A stretch of 64,000 nt of DNA, taken from JACJXF01 sp038316435. Lineage in GTDB: Bacteria > Bacteroidota > Bacteroidia > Bacteroidales > GCA-2748055. Below the pieces are notes generated by a model that was not told where the DNA came from, searched no databases, and saw only the letters and a program-made list of their open reading frames with translations. This document shows, piece after piece, positions 54,170 through 63,805 of the stretch; the stretch's first letter is position 1; each line of letters starts with the position of its first letter. The translations under genes were made by a program, and so were the position numbers. The stretch lies in contig JBBQAQ010000013.1 in assembly GCA_038316435.1 (NCBI GenBank), forward strand, positions 1 through 64,000, read 5' to 3'.

Positions 54170-54631
54170 ATGGCAGAAATAAATCATATCAATATCCGTG
54201 TTTACGGCATAATTCTTAATGAGAATAGTGAAATACTCCTCAGTGATGAGTATGTTTTGGATCGCTATATGACCAAATTTCCCGGGGGAGGTCTAATTCC
54301 AGGCGAGGGAACTGAAGACTGTCTGCGACGCGAAGCGATTGAGGAATTAGGACAAGAGGTAGAGGTTTTATCCCATTATTACACTACCGGATTCTTTCAG
54401 AAAGCCTTGTTTTACGCCGATCATCAGCTAATTAGTATATATTACAAAATCAGGATGAAGGAATTTCCAAAATTTAAAATCTCAGTTAAGCCATTTGATT
54501 TCGAGGGAGAAAAAAATGGGAGCCAGTCTTTCAGATGGGTTTCTGTTTTAACCCTTAAGGAAGATGAATTGGCTTTTCCAATTGACAGGCATGTGCTTCA
54601 AATGCTTCGGAAAGATCTGCAACCCGAATAG
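54170..54631 (+). CDS. Nudix hydrolase
   Basis: 153 residues. The Nudix box is complete: G-GLIPG-E-GTEDCLR-REAIEELGQEV, matching GX5EX7REUXEEXGU. Substrate not predictable; similar small proteins clean up nucleoside diphosphate derivatives. It converges on the glycosyltransferase gene two bases away. Confidence 0.85.
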   Translation: MAEINHINIRVYGIILNENSEILLSDEYVLDRYMTKFPGGGLIPGEGTEDCLRREAIEELGQEVEVLSHYYTTGFFQKALFYADHQLISIYYKIRMKEFPKFKISVKPFDFEGEKNGSQSFRWVSVLTLKEDELAFPIDRHVLQMLRKDLQPE

Positions 54632-54632
54632 T

Positions 54633-55757
54633 TTAAACTTTTTCAGCAAGAACAATTAATTGCTTTACAAAAGTATCCCATGAGAACCTGTGTTTTTCAA
54701 GTTTGATATTTTCTATCATACCGGTAGCCATGTTGCTATTAAAAAACAAGTCGATTTTGGCCGCAATTTCAACCGGATCTTTTTCACATACAAAACCCGT
54801 TTTCAAATCGAAAACTATTTCCGCAAGACCACCAGTATTTGTTACCAGCATTGGACAATCGAACTGATAGGCTATCTGTGTTACTCCGCTTTGTGTGGCT
54901 GTAATATAGGGTTGGACAACCATTTCTGCCGCTGAAAAATAATATTTCACTTCGGAATCGGGTATAAACGAATCGGTGAATATCACTGACCCTGAAATGC
55001 CTAATCTCTCTGCCTGCTCAAGATATGTTGATATCGGCTCATAAAATTCTCCGGCAATTAAAAGCATTAAATCCGGCGTTTTAACTTGTGCAAAAGCTTC
55101 CAGAAGTAGGTCAAGACCCTTGTACTTTCTGATAAGACCAAAAAATAAGAGATATTTCTTATGCACATCAAGTCCCAGATGGGAAAGACCTTCCTCTTTG
55201 GTCACCTTTGCGCCATAGATATCATAAACTGGATGAGGGATGCACAATGCAGGAAGAGATTTGTTAAATTCCCTTAAGTCGCCCAATACCGAAGTAGACA
55301 AGCAAATCAGACCATCAATTGAATTAACAAAATAATTGGTTAGAATGCTAGAAAATGCCTGCTTTTCATGCGGAATGAGGTTGTGAGTTATAGCAATAAC
55401 TTTAGCCCCTGTTTGTTTCCTGATTCTTCTTGCCAGAAAACCCAATGCAGGAGCAAAAAATGGCATCCAGTAATGGATAATCACAAGCTCCGGCTCCAGA
55501 TACTTTATTTTTTTAGAAGTCCATATCCAATTAAATGGATTAAGAGAGTGGAGCCAGGTGTGTATCTTAATATCTTGTGGAGGCGGGTCATCAGAAAATT
55601 GAGATTTTCCGGGGAATAAAAAGGCTGGGTATAGAAATTTGAAAGAAACAATTTCAATATCGTGTCCTTCGAGCCTGCAAGCCAAAGAGAAAGATTCATT
55701 AAATTTAGCAATCCCTCCGCGAAGGGGGCTAGCCGGACCGATGCTGATTATCTTCAA
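54633..55757 (-). CDS. Glycosyltransferase family 4 protein
   Basis: 374 residues, GT-B fold. PLRGGIAKFNESFSLA is the N-terminal sugar-acceptor loop; KKYLLFFGLIRKYKGLDLLLEAFA starts the nucleotide-sugar domain, and QSGVTQIAYQFDCPMLVTNTGGLAEIV is the E-x7-E-like region near the end. It starts two bases after the GT2 gene, so the two form an operon, probably for surface polysaccharide or glycolipid. Confidence 0.88.
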   Translation of the reverse strand: MKIISIGPASPLRGGIAKFNESFSLACRLEGHDIEIVSFKFLYPAFLFPGKSQFSDDPPPQDIKIHTWLHSLNPFNWIWTSKKIKYLEPELVIIHYWMPFFAPALGFLARRIRKQTGAKVIAITHNLIPHEKQAFSSILTNYFVNSIDGLICLSTSVLGDLREFNKSLPALCIPHPVYDIYGAKVTKEEGLSHLGLDVHKKYLLFFGLIRKYKGLDLLLEAFAQVKTPDLMLLIAGEFYEPISTYLEQAERLGISGSVIFTDSFIPDSEVKYYFSAAEMVVQPYITATQSGVTQIAYQFDCPMLVTNTGGLAEIVFDLKTGFVCEKDPVEIAAKIDLFFNSNMATGMIENIKLEKHRFSWDTFVKQLIVLAEKV

Positions 55758-55759
55758 TC

Positions 55760-56713
55760 TTAAAGATTTTTTTCTTCTTCAATATGGTAATGATTTCTAT
55801 CGGATGAACTGCGGGAAATAAGTTCGCCGAGAAAACCACTTACAAAAAGCTGAGATCCAATAATCATCGCGGTAAGCGACAAATAGAAATATGGACTATG
55901 AGTTATAAGATTGGCTTTAATTCCTTCATGAATCATATAAAGCTTTTGGGCTCCAAGCCATGCAGCAGATAAGAAACCTACAATAAACATAAGCGTTCCA
56001 AGTGTGCCAAACATGTGCATTGGACGTTTTCCAAATCGGGAAATAAAACTTATAGTTAGAAGATCCAGAAATCCATTAATATACCTTTCCATTCCAAATT
56101 TTGTAACTCCAAATTTACGCTCATGGTGTTCAACTACTTTCTCGCCTATCTTCATAAACCCTGCACGACGGGCAATTACAGGGATATACCGGTGCATTTC
56201 CCCATAAACTTCTATAGCTTTTACAACAGATTTCTTATACGCTTTGAGACCGCAGTTAAAATCATGCAGTTTAATACCGGTTACTTTCCGGGCAGTGTAA
56301 TTATAGAATTTACTTGGGAGAGTTTTAGAAATTGGATCGTGTCTTTTTTTCTTCCAGCCAGATACCAGATCAAATCCATCCTTTTTTATCATTGAATATA
56401 ATCCAGGTATTTCTTCAGGGCTATCCTGAAGGTCGGCATCCATGGTGATCACTACATCACCTGTTGCAGTTTGAAAACCCACATGTAATGCTGCAGATTT
56501 TCCGTAATTCCGGCGAAATTTGATCCCTTTAACTTCCTTATATTTTTCAGACAATCCACTTACAATTTCCCATGAATGATCGGTACTTCCGTCATCAATC
56601 ATGATAATCTCCAAACTGAATTTATTTTCATTCCCGACCCTGCGAATCCAATCTACAAGTTCAGTCAGCGACTCCTCCTCATTATAGAGAGGTACTACGA
56701 TTGATACATCCAT
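55760..56713 (-). CDS. Polyprenyl-phosphate glycosyltransferase, GT2 (DPM1/ArnC-like)
   Basis: About 317 residues from the ATG at 56713 (MDVSIVVPLYNEEES); a start 20 codons upstream lies inside the previous gene's end and is unlikely. Asp motifs MIDDGSTDHSW and TMDADLQDSPEEIP hold the metal site; FNCGLKAYKK is the acceptor helix. Two C-terminal membrane helices (TLGTLMFIVGFLSAAWLG, SPYFYLSLTAMIIGSQLFVSGFLG) mark the lipid-phosphate branch that transfers a sugar to undecaprenyl phosphate. Confidence 0.9.
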   Translation of the reverse strand: MDVSIVVPLYNEEESLTELVDWIRRVGNENKFSLEIIMIDDGSTDHSWEIVSGLSEKYKEVKGIKFRRNYGKSAALHVGFQTATGDVVITMDADLQDSPEEIPGLYSMIKKDGFDLVSGWKKKRHDPISKTLPSKFYNYTARKVTGIKLHDFNCGLKAYKKSVVKAIEVYGEMHRYIPVIARRAGFMKIGEKVVEHHERKFGVTKFGMERYINGFLDLLTISFISRFGKRPMHMFGTLGTLMFIVGFLSAAWLGAQKLYMIHEGIKANLITHSPYFYLSLTAMIIGSQLFVSGFLGELISRSSSDRNHYHIEEEKNL

Positions 56714-56756
56714 TAGCAAATCTGATTTATACTCACTTATGCGAATTCTGTTAATA

Positions 56757-57293
56757 TTATTGAACCGAAGCAAAAGGATCTTTTGGCTCTTTCTTTAAAA
56801 ATATAGATACTATTGCACTAAAAATTACACCAAAAAAGGATGTGGTAAAAAAGCTAATAACCGCTAGAAATCCAACGCTTCTCATTTTAGAAGTCATTTC
56901 CATAGCTTTCTCAATGGTTGCTTCATCCATTCCCTGTTCCAGCAATTTGTCTTCTTGTATTTGCAACATGACATTTACATAATCAGGATCAATATATTTA
57001 ATTAACACAAACATATAAACTGCACTTATGATTCCGGTAACCACCATGACAAGTGATCCCATTCCAAGACTTTGTGAATAACTCATCACCCCACCCAATT
57101 GCTCTTTGCGGTACATGTGCAAAACCAGAAAAAGCAGCGCAATTGGCAGGATGTACCCTGTGATCTGAGCATACGTCGAGAAGCTTGCATCAAGCGCATT
57201 AAGCACTACTGAGTGTAAAAGAATGACTCCACCTACGATTCCACCATATAATAATGCCGGCTCGAATGTTGTTTTATAAGAATTGTTTGCCAT
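56757..57293 (-). CDS. DUF4199 membrane protein
   Basis: 178 residues from the ATG at 57293, which opens the family motif FEPALLYGGIVGGVILLHSVV. About four helices and the SYSQSLGMGSLVMVVTGIISAVYMF block that defines DUF4199. Common in this phylum beside GT2 genes, as here; a role with lipid-linked sugars is suspected but not shown. Confidence 0.85.
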   Translation of the reverse strand: MANNSYKTTFEPALLYGGIVGGVILLHSVVLNALDASFSTYAQITGYILPIALLFLVLHMYRKEQLGGVMSYSQSLGMGSLVMVVTGIISAVYMFVLIKYIDPDYVNVMLQIQEDKLLEQGMDEATIEKAMEMTSKMRSVGFLAVISFFTTSFFGVIFSAIVSIFLKKEPKDPFASVQ

Positions 57294-57356
57294 AATATTG
57301 TGTTTTGTTAGCAAATATAAGTTTTTGCAGAATAAGAACGCTAATGCATTAATAAT

Positions 57357-57387
57357 TTTGTTATAAATAATATTTATATTACTTTTG
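57357..57387 (+). promoter_or_regulatory. Promoter of the SRP RNA gene
   Basis: TTTG (57357..57360), 19 bases, TACTTTTG (57380..57387); start of the RNA 5-6 bases downstream. Confidence 0.75.
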
Positions 57388-57392
57388 CGCTC

Positions 57393-57488
57393 GGGCAAGC
57401 CTTATACGACCAGCTCCCACTAAATCACCCAGGTTCGGAAGGAAGCAAGTGTAGGTGGTTGTAGCGGTGCGATGTAAGTAACTTGCCC
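57393..57488 (+). ncRNA. ffs: Signal recognition particle RNA, small bacterial type
   Basis: The ends GGGCAAG and CTTGCCC pair; the apical loop carries AGGTTCGGAAGGAAGCAAG, with the GGAA tetraloop and the conserved asymmetric bulge that Ffh binds. About 96 bases, followed by a T-tract at 57490..57496 as terminator. Confidence 0.9.
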
Positions 57489-57728
57489 TCTTTTTTTCCT
57501 CCATTTTTAATTATGATATCCATCATTTCTGAATTATATCTTCTTTGCCCCCTCTAACATTTCGAATCGCTAAAGAATTAAAACCCATTTCACTTACGAT
57601 TAGTTACTTTTTCACCTCATTTATGCCGAAAATGTGTCAAATTGAAAGCGATTTTTAAAAAACCGTACTTTGTGATAAATAAACATGTTTTTTAGCACGA
57701 AAATATTTTCAGTTTAAAAATGATTGAA

Positions 57729-57736
57729 TATCTTTG
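57729..57736 (+). promoter_or_regulatory. -7 box of the ilv operon
   Basis: TATCTTTG, 16 bases before the leader ATG; TTTT lies where the -33 element is expected (57706). Confidence 0.5.
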
Positions 57737-57751
57737 TCGCATAAAACAGTT

Positions 57752-57823
57752 ATGAAAAAGTTAGGCAGCCATATTATTATTAGCATTCTTGTCCTCGTCA
57801 TCCTCGTGGTGGTGAAGATCTGA
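57752..57823 (+). CDS. ilvL: ilv leader peptide
   Basis: 23 codons, M K K L G S H followed by a run of Ile, Leu and Val ending K I. Fifteen of 23 residues are branched-chain (6 Ile, 4 Leu, 5 Val). Its stop codon lies at the start of the antiterminator arm. This is a ribosome-sensing leader for the ilv operon. Confidence 0.88.
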   Translation: MKKLGSHIIISILVLVILVVVKI

Positions 57824-57888
57824 GAATGGTATGGATTAACTTTTTAATATTCCGCTAGCCATTCTCAGAAAAAGAGGGTGGCTTTTTC
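57820..57888 (+). promoter_or_regulatory. ilv transcription attenuator
   Basis: Two mutually exclusive hairpins. Antiterminator: CTGAGAATGG (57820..57829) with CCATTCTCAG (57859..57868), perfect. Terminator: AGCCATTCTC (57857..57866) with GAGGGTGGCT (57874..57883), with two G-T pairs, then TTTT. The two share CCATTCTC. A ribosome stalled in the leader leaves the first arm free; one that reaches the stop covers it. Confidence 0.85.
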
Positions 57889-57906
57889 ATTTTAAAGGAA
57901 ATAAAA

Positions 57907-59733
57907 ATGAAGTATAAATTAAATAGTGACACAACAACTCAGGGTCGAAGAATGGCCGGAGCCAGAAGTTTATGGCGTGCAAACGGTATGAAAGAGGAAC
58001 ATTTCGGTAAACCTGTTATCGCAATTGCTAACTCATTTACTCAGTTTGTACCCGGACATACTCATCTTCACGAAGTAGGTCAGATGGTTAAGAAGATATT
58101 TGAATCAAAAGGCTATTTTGCCGCGGAATTCAATACCATAGCCATTGACGACGGTATTGCCATGGGTCACGACGGCATGCTTTACTCCCTCCCATCCCGG
58201 GATTTGATAGCCGACAGCATAGAATATATGTGCATGGGCCATAAGGTTGATGCTTTGTTTTGCATCAGCAACTGTGATAAAATTACGCCAGGAATGTTAA
58301 TGGCCGCCATGCGCCTAAATATCCCAACAATCTTTGTTTCCGGGGGGCCAATGGAAGCCGGAACTTCGGGTGATAAGTCTTATGACCTTATCGATGCCAT
58401 GGTTATGGCTGTTGACGATTCTGTTAGTGAAAAAGAAATTTCAATCATAGAAAAAATCGCATGTCCCACTTGTGGTTCCTGTTCAGGGATGTTTACCGCG
58501 AATTCAATGAACTGTCTGAACGAAGCTCTGGGACTTGCTTTGCCGGGTAACGGAACAATCCTCGCTACTCATAAATTCAGACTTGATCTTTTCGAAAAAG
58601 CTGCTGAAGTGCTTGTTGAAAATGTAAATAAATATTATTCCGGGGGAGATGCTAGCGTTCTCCCAAGGTCAATCGCTTCTAAGGAAGCCTTTGAAAATGC
58701 CATGAGGCTTGATATTGCCATGGGAGGTTCAACAAATACCGTATTGCATATCCTTGCCATTGCTCATGAAGCGGGAGTTGATTTCACCATGAGCGACATT
58801 GACCGACTTTCCAGAAGCACGCCTGTGTTAAGTAAAGTTGCCCCGAGTAGCTCATACCATGTTCAGGACGTTCACCGTGCCGGTGGAATTCTTGGGATTA
58901 TGGGCGAGCTTGAAACCGGTGGTTTGCTAAAATCTGATGTGAAAAGAGTTGATGGAATGAGCCTTTCCGAAGCTATTTCCAAAAATAATATCATTGGTGA
59001 GGAAGCGCAAAATGACGCAAAAACTCTCTTTAGCGCAGCACCCGGAGGTTATCGGAACATTGTTATGGGCTCACAGCAGGCCATGTTTAAAGACCTTGAC
59101 CTTGACAGGGAAAAGGGTTGTATTCGCAGTATTGATAAAGCATACAGCCAAGACGGTGGTCTTGCAGTTTTATATGGAAACATTGCTCAGAACGGATGTA
59201 TCGTAAAAACAGCTGGTGTAAAAGATGACTCTCTAAAATTCAAAGGCCCCGCAAAGGTTTACAATTCTCAGGATGCTGCCTGCGAAGCAATTTTAGGAAA
59301 TGAAGTTAATGCAGGTGATGTTGTGGTTATTGTTTATGAAGGTCCAAAAGGTGGACCCGGAATGCAGGAAATGCTCTATCCTACCTCTTATATAAAATCC
59401 AAAAAACTGGGTGATAAATGCGCATTAATAACAGATGGGCGTTTCTCAGGAGGAACCTCCGGACTTTCAATCGGCCACATATCCCCCGAAGCAGCAGAAA
59501 AGGGTGATATTGGATTAATTAAGAACGGAGATTTAATAGAAATATCCATCCCTGACCGTAAAATAAATGTTCTGGTCACGAATGAAGAATTGGCAAAGCG
59601 AAGAATTGAAATGGAAACAAAAGGAGAAATGGCCTGGAAAGCAGATGGCCGGATTCGTCCAGTTTCAAAAGCCTTAAAAGCTTATGCCAGTATGGTAACA
59701 TCGGCCGATAAGGGTGCCGTTAGAATGATTTAA
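57907..59733 (+). CDS. ilvD: Dihydroxy-acid dehydratase
   Basis: 608 residues. Cluster Cys in FCISNCDKITPGM and CPTCGSCSGMFTANSMNC; the flavour of GGRF-type end (DGRFSGGTSGLSIGHISPEAA) is complete. It makes the 2-oxo acids of valine and isoleucine. First structural gene behind the attenuator; ilvB follows after 31 bases. Confidence 0.97.
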   Translation: MKYKLNSDTTTQGRRMAGARSLWRANGMKEEHFGKPVIAIANSFTQFVPGHTHLHEVGQMVKKIFESKGYFAAEFNTIAIDDGIAMGHDGMLYSLPSRDLIADSIEYMCMGHKVDALFCISNCDKITPGMLMAAMRLNIPTIFVSGGPMEAGTSGDKSYDLIDAMVMAVDDSVSEKEISIIEKIACPTCGSCSGMFTANSMNCLNEALGLALPGNGTILATHKFRLDLFEKAAEVLVENVNKYYSGGDASVLPRSIASKEAFENAMRLDIAMGGSTNTVLHILAIAHEAGVDFTMSDIDRLSRSTPVLSKVAPSSSYHVQDVHRAGGILGIMGELETGGLLKSDVKRVDGMSLSEAISKNNIIGEEAQNDAKTLFSAAPGGYRNIVMGSQQAMFKDLDLDREKGCIRSIDKAYSQDGGLAVLYGNIAQNGCIVKTAGVKDDSLKFKGPAKVYNSQDAACEAILGNEVNAGDVVVIVYEGPKGGPGMQEMLYPTSYIKSKKLGDKCALITDGRFSGGTSGLSIGHISPEAAEKGDIGLIKNGDLIEISIPDRKINVLVTNEELAKRRIEMETKGEMAWKADGRIRPVSKALKAYASMVTSADKGAVRMI

Positions 59734-59764
59734 ATTATGCACTTATAACTAAACTTGTACTTAC

Positions 59765-61501
59765 ATGGAAACTCAATTGAAAAGCCAGACTAAGGAAACT
59801 GAACCTAAAAAACAAAAGGTCAGAGGTGCTGAGGCTGTTATTTTGTCGATGATAGAAGAAGGTGTTGAAGTGATGTTCGGCTATGTGGGAGGAGCAATTA
59901 TGCCTGTATACGATGCCTTGTACGACTATCAAAAACAGTTACATCATGTTATGGTTCGTCACGAACAAGGCGCCATTCATGCTGCACAGGGATACGCACG
60001 CATTAGTAAAAAGCCAGGAATAGTAATAGCAACCTCAGGTCCGGGTGCAACCAATCTGATTACAGGTCTTGCCGATGCCATGCTCGACTCAACTCCGCTG
60101 GTCTGCGTAACAGGTCAGGTTGTTTCAAGCCTGCTTGGAACCGATGCTTTTCAGGAAACTGATGTGGTAAGTATCTCCATGCCAGTTACAAAATGGAACA
60201 TTCAGGTTACCCGCGCTGAGGATATTCCGGAGGCAATGGCTACAGCATTCTTTATAGCACGTTCAGGCCGTCCGGGTCCGGTTTTGGTTGATATCACCAA
60301 AGATGCCCAGAATGCCGAAATTGAATTTGTTTATAAAAAAATCACAAAGTTAAGAAGCTACGCTCCAATCCCAGTAATGACAGAAGATTCCATCTTAAAG
60401 GCAGCCGAACTGATTAACAATGCTAAAAAACCATTTGTGCTAATGGGGCAGGGAATATTACTTTCAGGAGCACAGGAAGAATTCAAGGAGTTTGTTGAAA
60501 AAGCAGGAATTCCTGTAGCCAGCACTCTGCTTGGTTTATCGGCACTTCCCTCCGATCATCCACTCTTTACAGGAATGCTTGGGATGCATGGAAATTATGC
60601 TCCAAACATCAATACTAATCAATGTGATATACTTATTGCCATTGGAATGCGTTTCGATGACAGGGTAACTGGAAATCTTAAAACTTATGCCAAACAGGCA
60701 AAGGTGATTCATATTGAAATCGACCGTGCTGAAATTGACAAAAATGTAAAAGCCGATGTTGCTGTGATTGCTGATGCCAAACAGGCACTTCAGGCGCTAA
60801 TCCCACTGGTACATTCAAAAACTCATACCGAATGGTTAGAGAGTTTCAGTAAACTCACTGAGCATGAATTTGAAAAGGTAATTGAAAGAGACTGTTATCC
60901 AACCAAGGGTGGGATCAGAATGGGAGAAGTAATTCACCAGATATCGCAGAAGACTAAAGGAGAAGCTATTCTGATTTCAGATGTTGGTCAGCACCAGATG
61001 GCAGCTGCACGATACTATCAGTTCAGATCATCAAACTCATGGGTTACTTCAGGTGGTTTGGGTACCATGGGATTTGGACTTCCCGCTGCATTGGGTGCAA
61101 AACTGGCCGCCGGTGATAAAAAGGAAGTAATCGTTGTTATCGGTGACGGGGGATTCCAAATGACCATTCAGGAACTGGGCACCATTTCTCAGCTGGGATT
61201 GGCAGTGAAAATTGTAATTTTGAATAATCATTTTCTGGGAATGGTTCGTCAGTGGCAGGATCTTTTCTTTGAAAAAAGGTACTCCATGACCGAACTTACA
61301 AATCCGAATTTCATTATGATTTCTGAAGGATTTGGGATTCCCGCTAAGAAAATTTCAGATAGAAATGAACTTAATCAGTCTATTGAAGATCTGATCAATA
61401 CCAAAGGCCCATTCCTGCTTGAAGTTGATTGCGAAAAGGAAGTCAATATCTTCCCAATGGTACCTGCAGGTGGAACGGTATCTGAAATGAGACTCGAATA
61501 A
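59765..61501 (+). CDS. ilvB: Acetolactate synthase, large subunit
   Basis: 578 residues. VRHEQGAIHAAQGYARISKKPG (catalytic Glu), FAD/substrate middle domain (GMLGMHGNYAPNINTNQCD) and the thiamine-diphosphate loop GDGGFQMTIQELGT with NNHFLGMVRQWQDLF. It condenses pyruvate to acetolactate. Its regulatory subunit follows after 17 bases. Confidence 0.97.
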   Translation: METQLKSQTKETEPKKQKVRGAEAVILSMIEEGVEVMFGYVGGAIMPVYDALYDYQKQLHHVMVRHEQGAIHAAQGYARISKKPGIVIATSGPGATNLITGLADAMLDSTPLVCVTGQVVSSLLGTDAFQETDVVSISMPVTKWNIQVTRAEDIPEAMATAFFIARSGRPGPVLVDITKDAQNAEIEFVYKKITKLRSYAPIPVMTEDSILKAAELINNAKKPFVLMGQGILLSGAQEEFKEFVEKAGIPVASTLLGLSALPSDHPLFTGMLGMHGNYAPNINTNQCDILIAIGMRFDDRVTGNLKTYAKQAKVIHIEIDRAEIDKNVKADVAVIADAKQALQALIPLVHSKTHTEWLESFSKLTEHEFEKVIERDCYPTKGGIRMGEVIHQISQKTKGEAILISDVGQHQMAAARYYQFRSSNSWVTSGGLGTMGFGLPAALGAKLAAGDKKEVIVVIGDGGFQMTIQELGTISQLGLAVKIVILNNHFLGMVRQWQDLFFEKRYSMTELTNPNFIMISEGFGIPAKKISDRNELNQSIEDLINTKGPFLLEVDCEKEVNIFPMVPAGGTVSEMRLE

Positions 61502-61518
61502 TTCTAAAAAAAATAACC

Positions 61519-62082
61519 ATGGAAAAAGAATTTACATTATCCATATTTACTGAAAACAAAATCGGATTATTACACAGGCTTTCTATTATTTTTACAAGAA
61601 GGCATATAAACCTTGACAGTTTTAATGCGTCAGAGTCGGAAGTAAAAGGAGTTTACCGATTTACAATTGTGGTGCATACCACTGAGGATCAAATTCAAAA
61701 GATTGTAAAACAAATCGAAAAGCAAATCGGGATTCTAAAGGCCTTTTATCATGAAACTCATGAAATCGTGCATCAGGAAATAGCTTTATACAAAGTGCCT
61801 ACAGCAGCGCTTGCTCAAGGCAATGATGTGGAAACAATTATCAGGAAATACAATGCTCATATACTCACGGTTGAACCAGAGTACATTGTTATTGAAAAGA
61901 CAGGTCACAAAGACGAAACACAGGAACTATTTGAAAAACTGCTCCCTTTTGGAATGTTGCAGTTTGTAAGGTCGGGTCGTGTGGCTGTTACCAAGCAACT
62001 TAGAGAAATTACCAGTTACCTTATCGAAATGGATGAGGCAAATAAATACTCAGAAAGAGAAATATTATTAACAAACAAATAA
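61519..62082 (+). CDS. ilvN: Acetolactate synthase, small regulatory subunit
   Basis: 187 residues. The ACT domain (FTLSIFTENKIGLLHRLSIIFTRRHINLDSFNASES) binds branched-chain amino acids for feedback; the second half is the usual extended domain. Feedback inhibition adds a second control to the attenuator upstream. Ends nine bases before ilvC. Confidence 0.93.
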   Translation: MEKEFTLSIFTENKIGLLHRLSIIFTRRHINLDSFNASESEVKGVYRFTIVVHTTEDQIQKIVKQIEKQIGILKAFYHETHEIVHQEIALYKVPTAALAQGNDVETIIRKYNAHILTVEPEYIVIEKTGHKDETQELFEKLLPFGMLQFVRSGRVAVTKQLREITSYLIEMDEANKYSEREILLTNK

Positions 62083-62091
62083 TTTTTTAAA

Positions 62092-63138
62092 ATGGCAAAA
62101 ATTAATTTTGGTGGTGTGGTTGAAACAGTAATCACAAGGGAAGAATTCCCACTTTCAAAGGCTAGGGAAGTTCTAAAAAATGAAATCGTTGCAGTGATTG
62201 GCTATGGTGTTCAGGGTCCCGCTCAGTCTCTAAATATGAGAGATAACGGAATCAATGTTATAATTGGCCAGGCTCCTGAATTTAAAGCCGATTGGGATAA
62301 AGCAGTAAAAGATGGCTGGGTTCCCGGTGAAACACTGTTCCCGATAGCAGAAGCAGCTACTAAAGGTACTATTATTCAATATCTGGTTTCAGATGCTGCT
62401 CAAAGAACAATCTGGCCTTTACTTAAACCATGCCTTACAAAAGGTAAAGCCCTGTATTTTTCCCATGGTTTTTCAATTACCTATAAAGACCATACTGGTG
62501 TTGTTCCGCCAAAAGATATCGATGTTATTTTGGTTGCTCCAAAAGGTTCAGGAACCAGTGTAAGAAGAAACTTTCTTGCAGGTGCTGGTATAAATTCAAG
62601 TTTTGCGATTTTTCAGGACGCTACAGGTAAAGCAGAAGAACGCACCATTGCTTTAGGTATAGCAGTAGGATCAGGATATTTATTCCCTACAACTTTTGAA
62701 CAGGAAGTTTATAGCGACCTCACAGGAGAAAGAGGCGTATTAATGGGTGCTTTGGCGGGAGTCATGGATGCTCAGTACAACGTTCTTCGTGAAAATGGAC
62801 ATTCTCCAAGTGAAGCTTTTAATGAAACCGTTGAAGAGCTGACGCAGAGTCTTATTCGTCTGGTTGATGAAAACGGAATGGACTGGATGTATTCAAACTG
62901 CAGCGCAACTGCACAAAGAGGTGCACTGGACTGGAGACCACAATTCAGAGATGCAGTAGCTCCTGTATTCAAAGAATTATACAGAAGAGTTAAGAGCGGC
63001 GAAGAATGTGTAAGGGTTTTGGAATCAACTGGAGGCCCTGATTACAAGGCAAAACTTGAGATTGAATTAAAAGAACTTCGTGAGTCAGAACTGTGGAAAA
63101 CCGGAGAGCAGGTTAGGAAGCTTAGGCCGAAGGTTTAG
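62092..63138 (+). CDS. ilvC: Ketol-acid reductoisomerase
   Basis: 348 residues, the short (class I) length. NADPH-binding GYGVQGPAQSLNMRDNG and the metal-binding Asp/Glu residues in DLTGERGVLMG and ETVEELTQSLIRL are present. Converts acetolactate to dihydroxyisovalerate. Last gene of the operon; ilvA and leu genes are not in the window. Confidence 0.95.
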   Translation: MAKINFGGVVETVITREEFPLSKAREVLKNEIVAVIGYGVQGPAQSLNMRDNGINVIIGQAPEFKADWDKAVKDGWVPGETLFPIAEAATKGTIIQYLVSDAAQRTIWPLLKPCLTKGKALYFSHGFSITYKDHTGVVPPKDIDVILVAPKGSGTSVRRNFLAGAGINSSFAIFQDATGKAEERTIALGIAVGSGYLFPTTFEQEVYSDLTGERGVLMGALAGVMDAQYNVLRENGHSPSEAFNETVEELTQSLIRLVDENGMDWMYSNCSATAQRGALDWRPQFRDAVAPVFKELYRRVKSGEECVRVLESTGGPDYKAKLEIELKELRESELWKTGEQVRKLRPKV

Positions 63139-63179
63139 ATTCATGCTGAGTCTGCCGAAGCGGCAAAACTAATAAAAAC

Positions 63180-63217
63180 GGGGCAAAAATTCATTTTTAA
63201 AGATGAATTTTTGCCCC
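63180..63217. terminator. Bidirectional terminator after ilvC
   Basis: GGGGCAAAAATTCAT pairs perfectly with ATGAATTTTTGCCCC over 8 bases; ends both ilvC and the converging gene. Confidence 0.85.
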
Positions 63218-63238
63218 TAACTTTTTTAAAATTGATTG

Positions 63239-63805
63239 CTATAATTTTATAGAAACTCCAATTGTAATCCAGGTAATTCCATAACCAAGTTCACCCATTG
63301 CAGCAAGTTTATCAGTAAAATAATAACGACCACCTACATAACCACCAAAGATAAGTCCGCCGCCGGAGTAAGGATCTACATATCCAGTTGTGGTTCCAAT
63401 TTTATGAACTGAAGAAATATGATACCCTAATAAAACACCAGCGTAAGTGTCAATCTTATCTACAAGTGGATAATGCAATACACCCCTTGCACCAAGGTAA
63501 ATGTTAGTATATTTCCATCCATAGCTTCCACCTGCCCATGTGGATTCCCATTTATTGGCAGAATAGGCGAGGTAGCCTCCAATTGAAAGAACTCCTTTAT
63601 CAAGAATTCCGTCTTTTATCCCTTTTTCAAAGGAAATAGAAATCGGGGGAACCGTGGTTTTGTAACCAAAAGCAGAATATCCGATGGATCCAAATCCGAT
63701 TCCAAGGTTAACTACTTTATCACCAACAGCAAAGACATTCTCCTGAGCTTTTACAAATGGTAATGCAAAAATAGTCAGAAGCAAAAGAGCAAAGATTTTT
63801 TTCAT
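63239..63805 (-). CDS. Outer-membrane beta-barrel protein, unknown
   Basis: 188 residues from the ATG at 63805, chosen because it opens the signal peptide (MKKIFALLLLTIFALPFVKAQ). Strand-like segments VVNLGIGFGSIGYSAFGYK, YTNIYLGARGVLHYPL and a final WITIGVSIKL suit an eight-stranded barrel. Gly/Tyr-rich. No partner known. The last 195 bases of the window hold no gene. Confidence 0.65.
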   Translation of the reverse strand: MKKIFALLLLTIFALPFVKAQENVFAVGDKVVNLGIGFGSIGYSAFGYKTTVPPISISFEKGIKDGILDKGVLSIGGYLAYSANKWESTWAGGSYGWKYTNIYLGARGVLHYPLVDKIDTYAGVLLGYHISSVHKIGTTTGYVDPYSGGGLIFGGYVGGRYYFTDKLAAMGELGYGITWITIGVSIKL

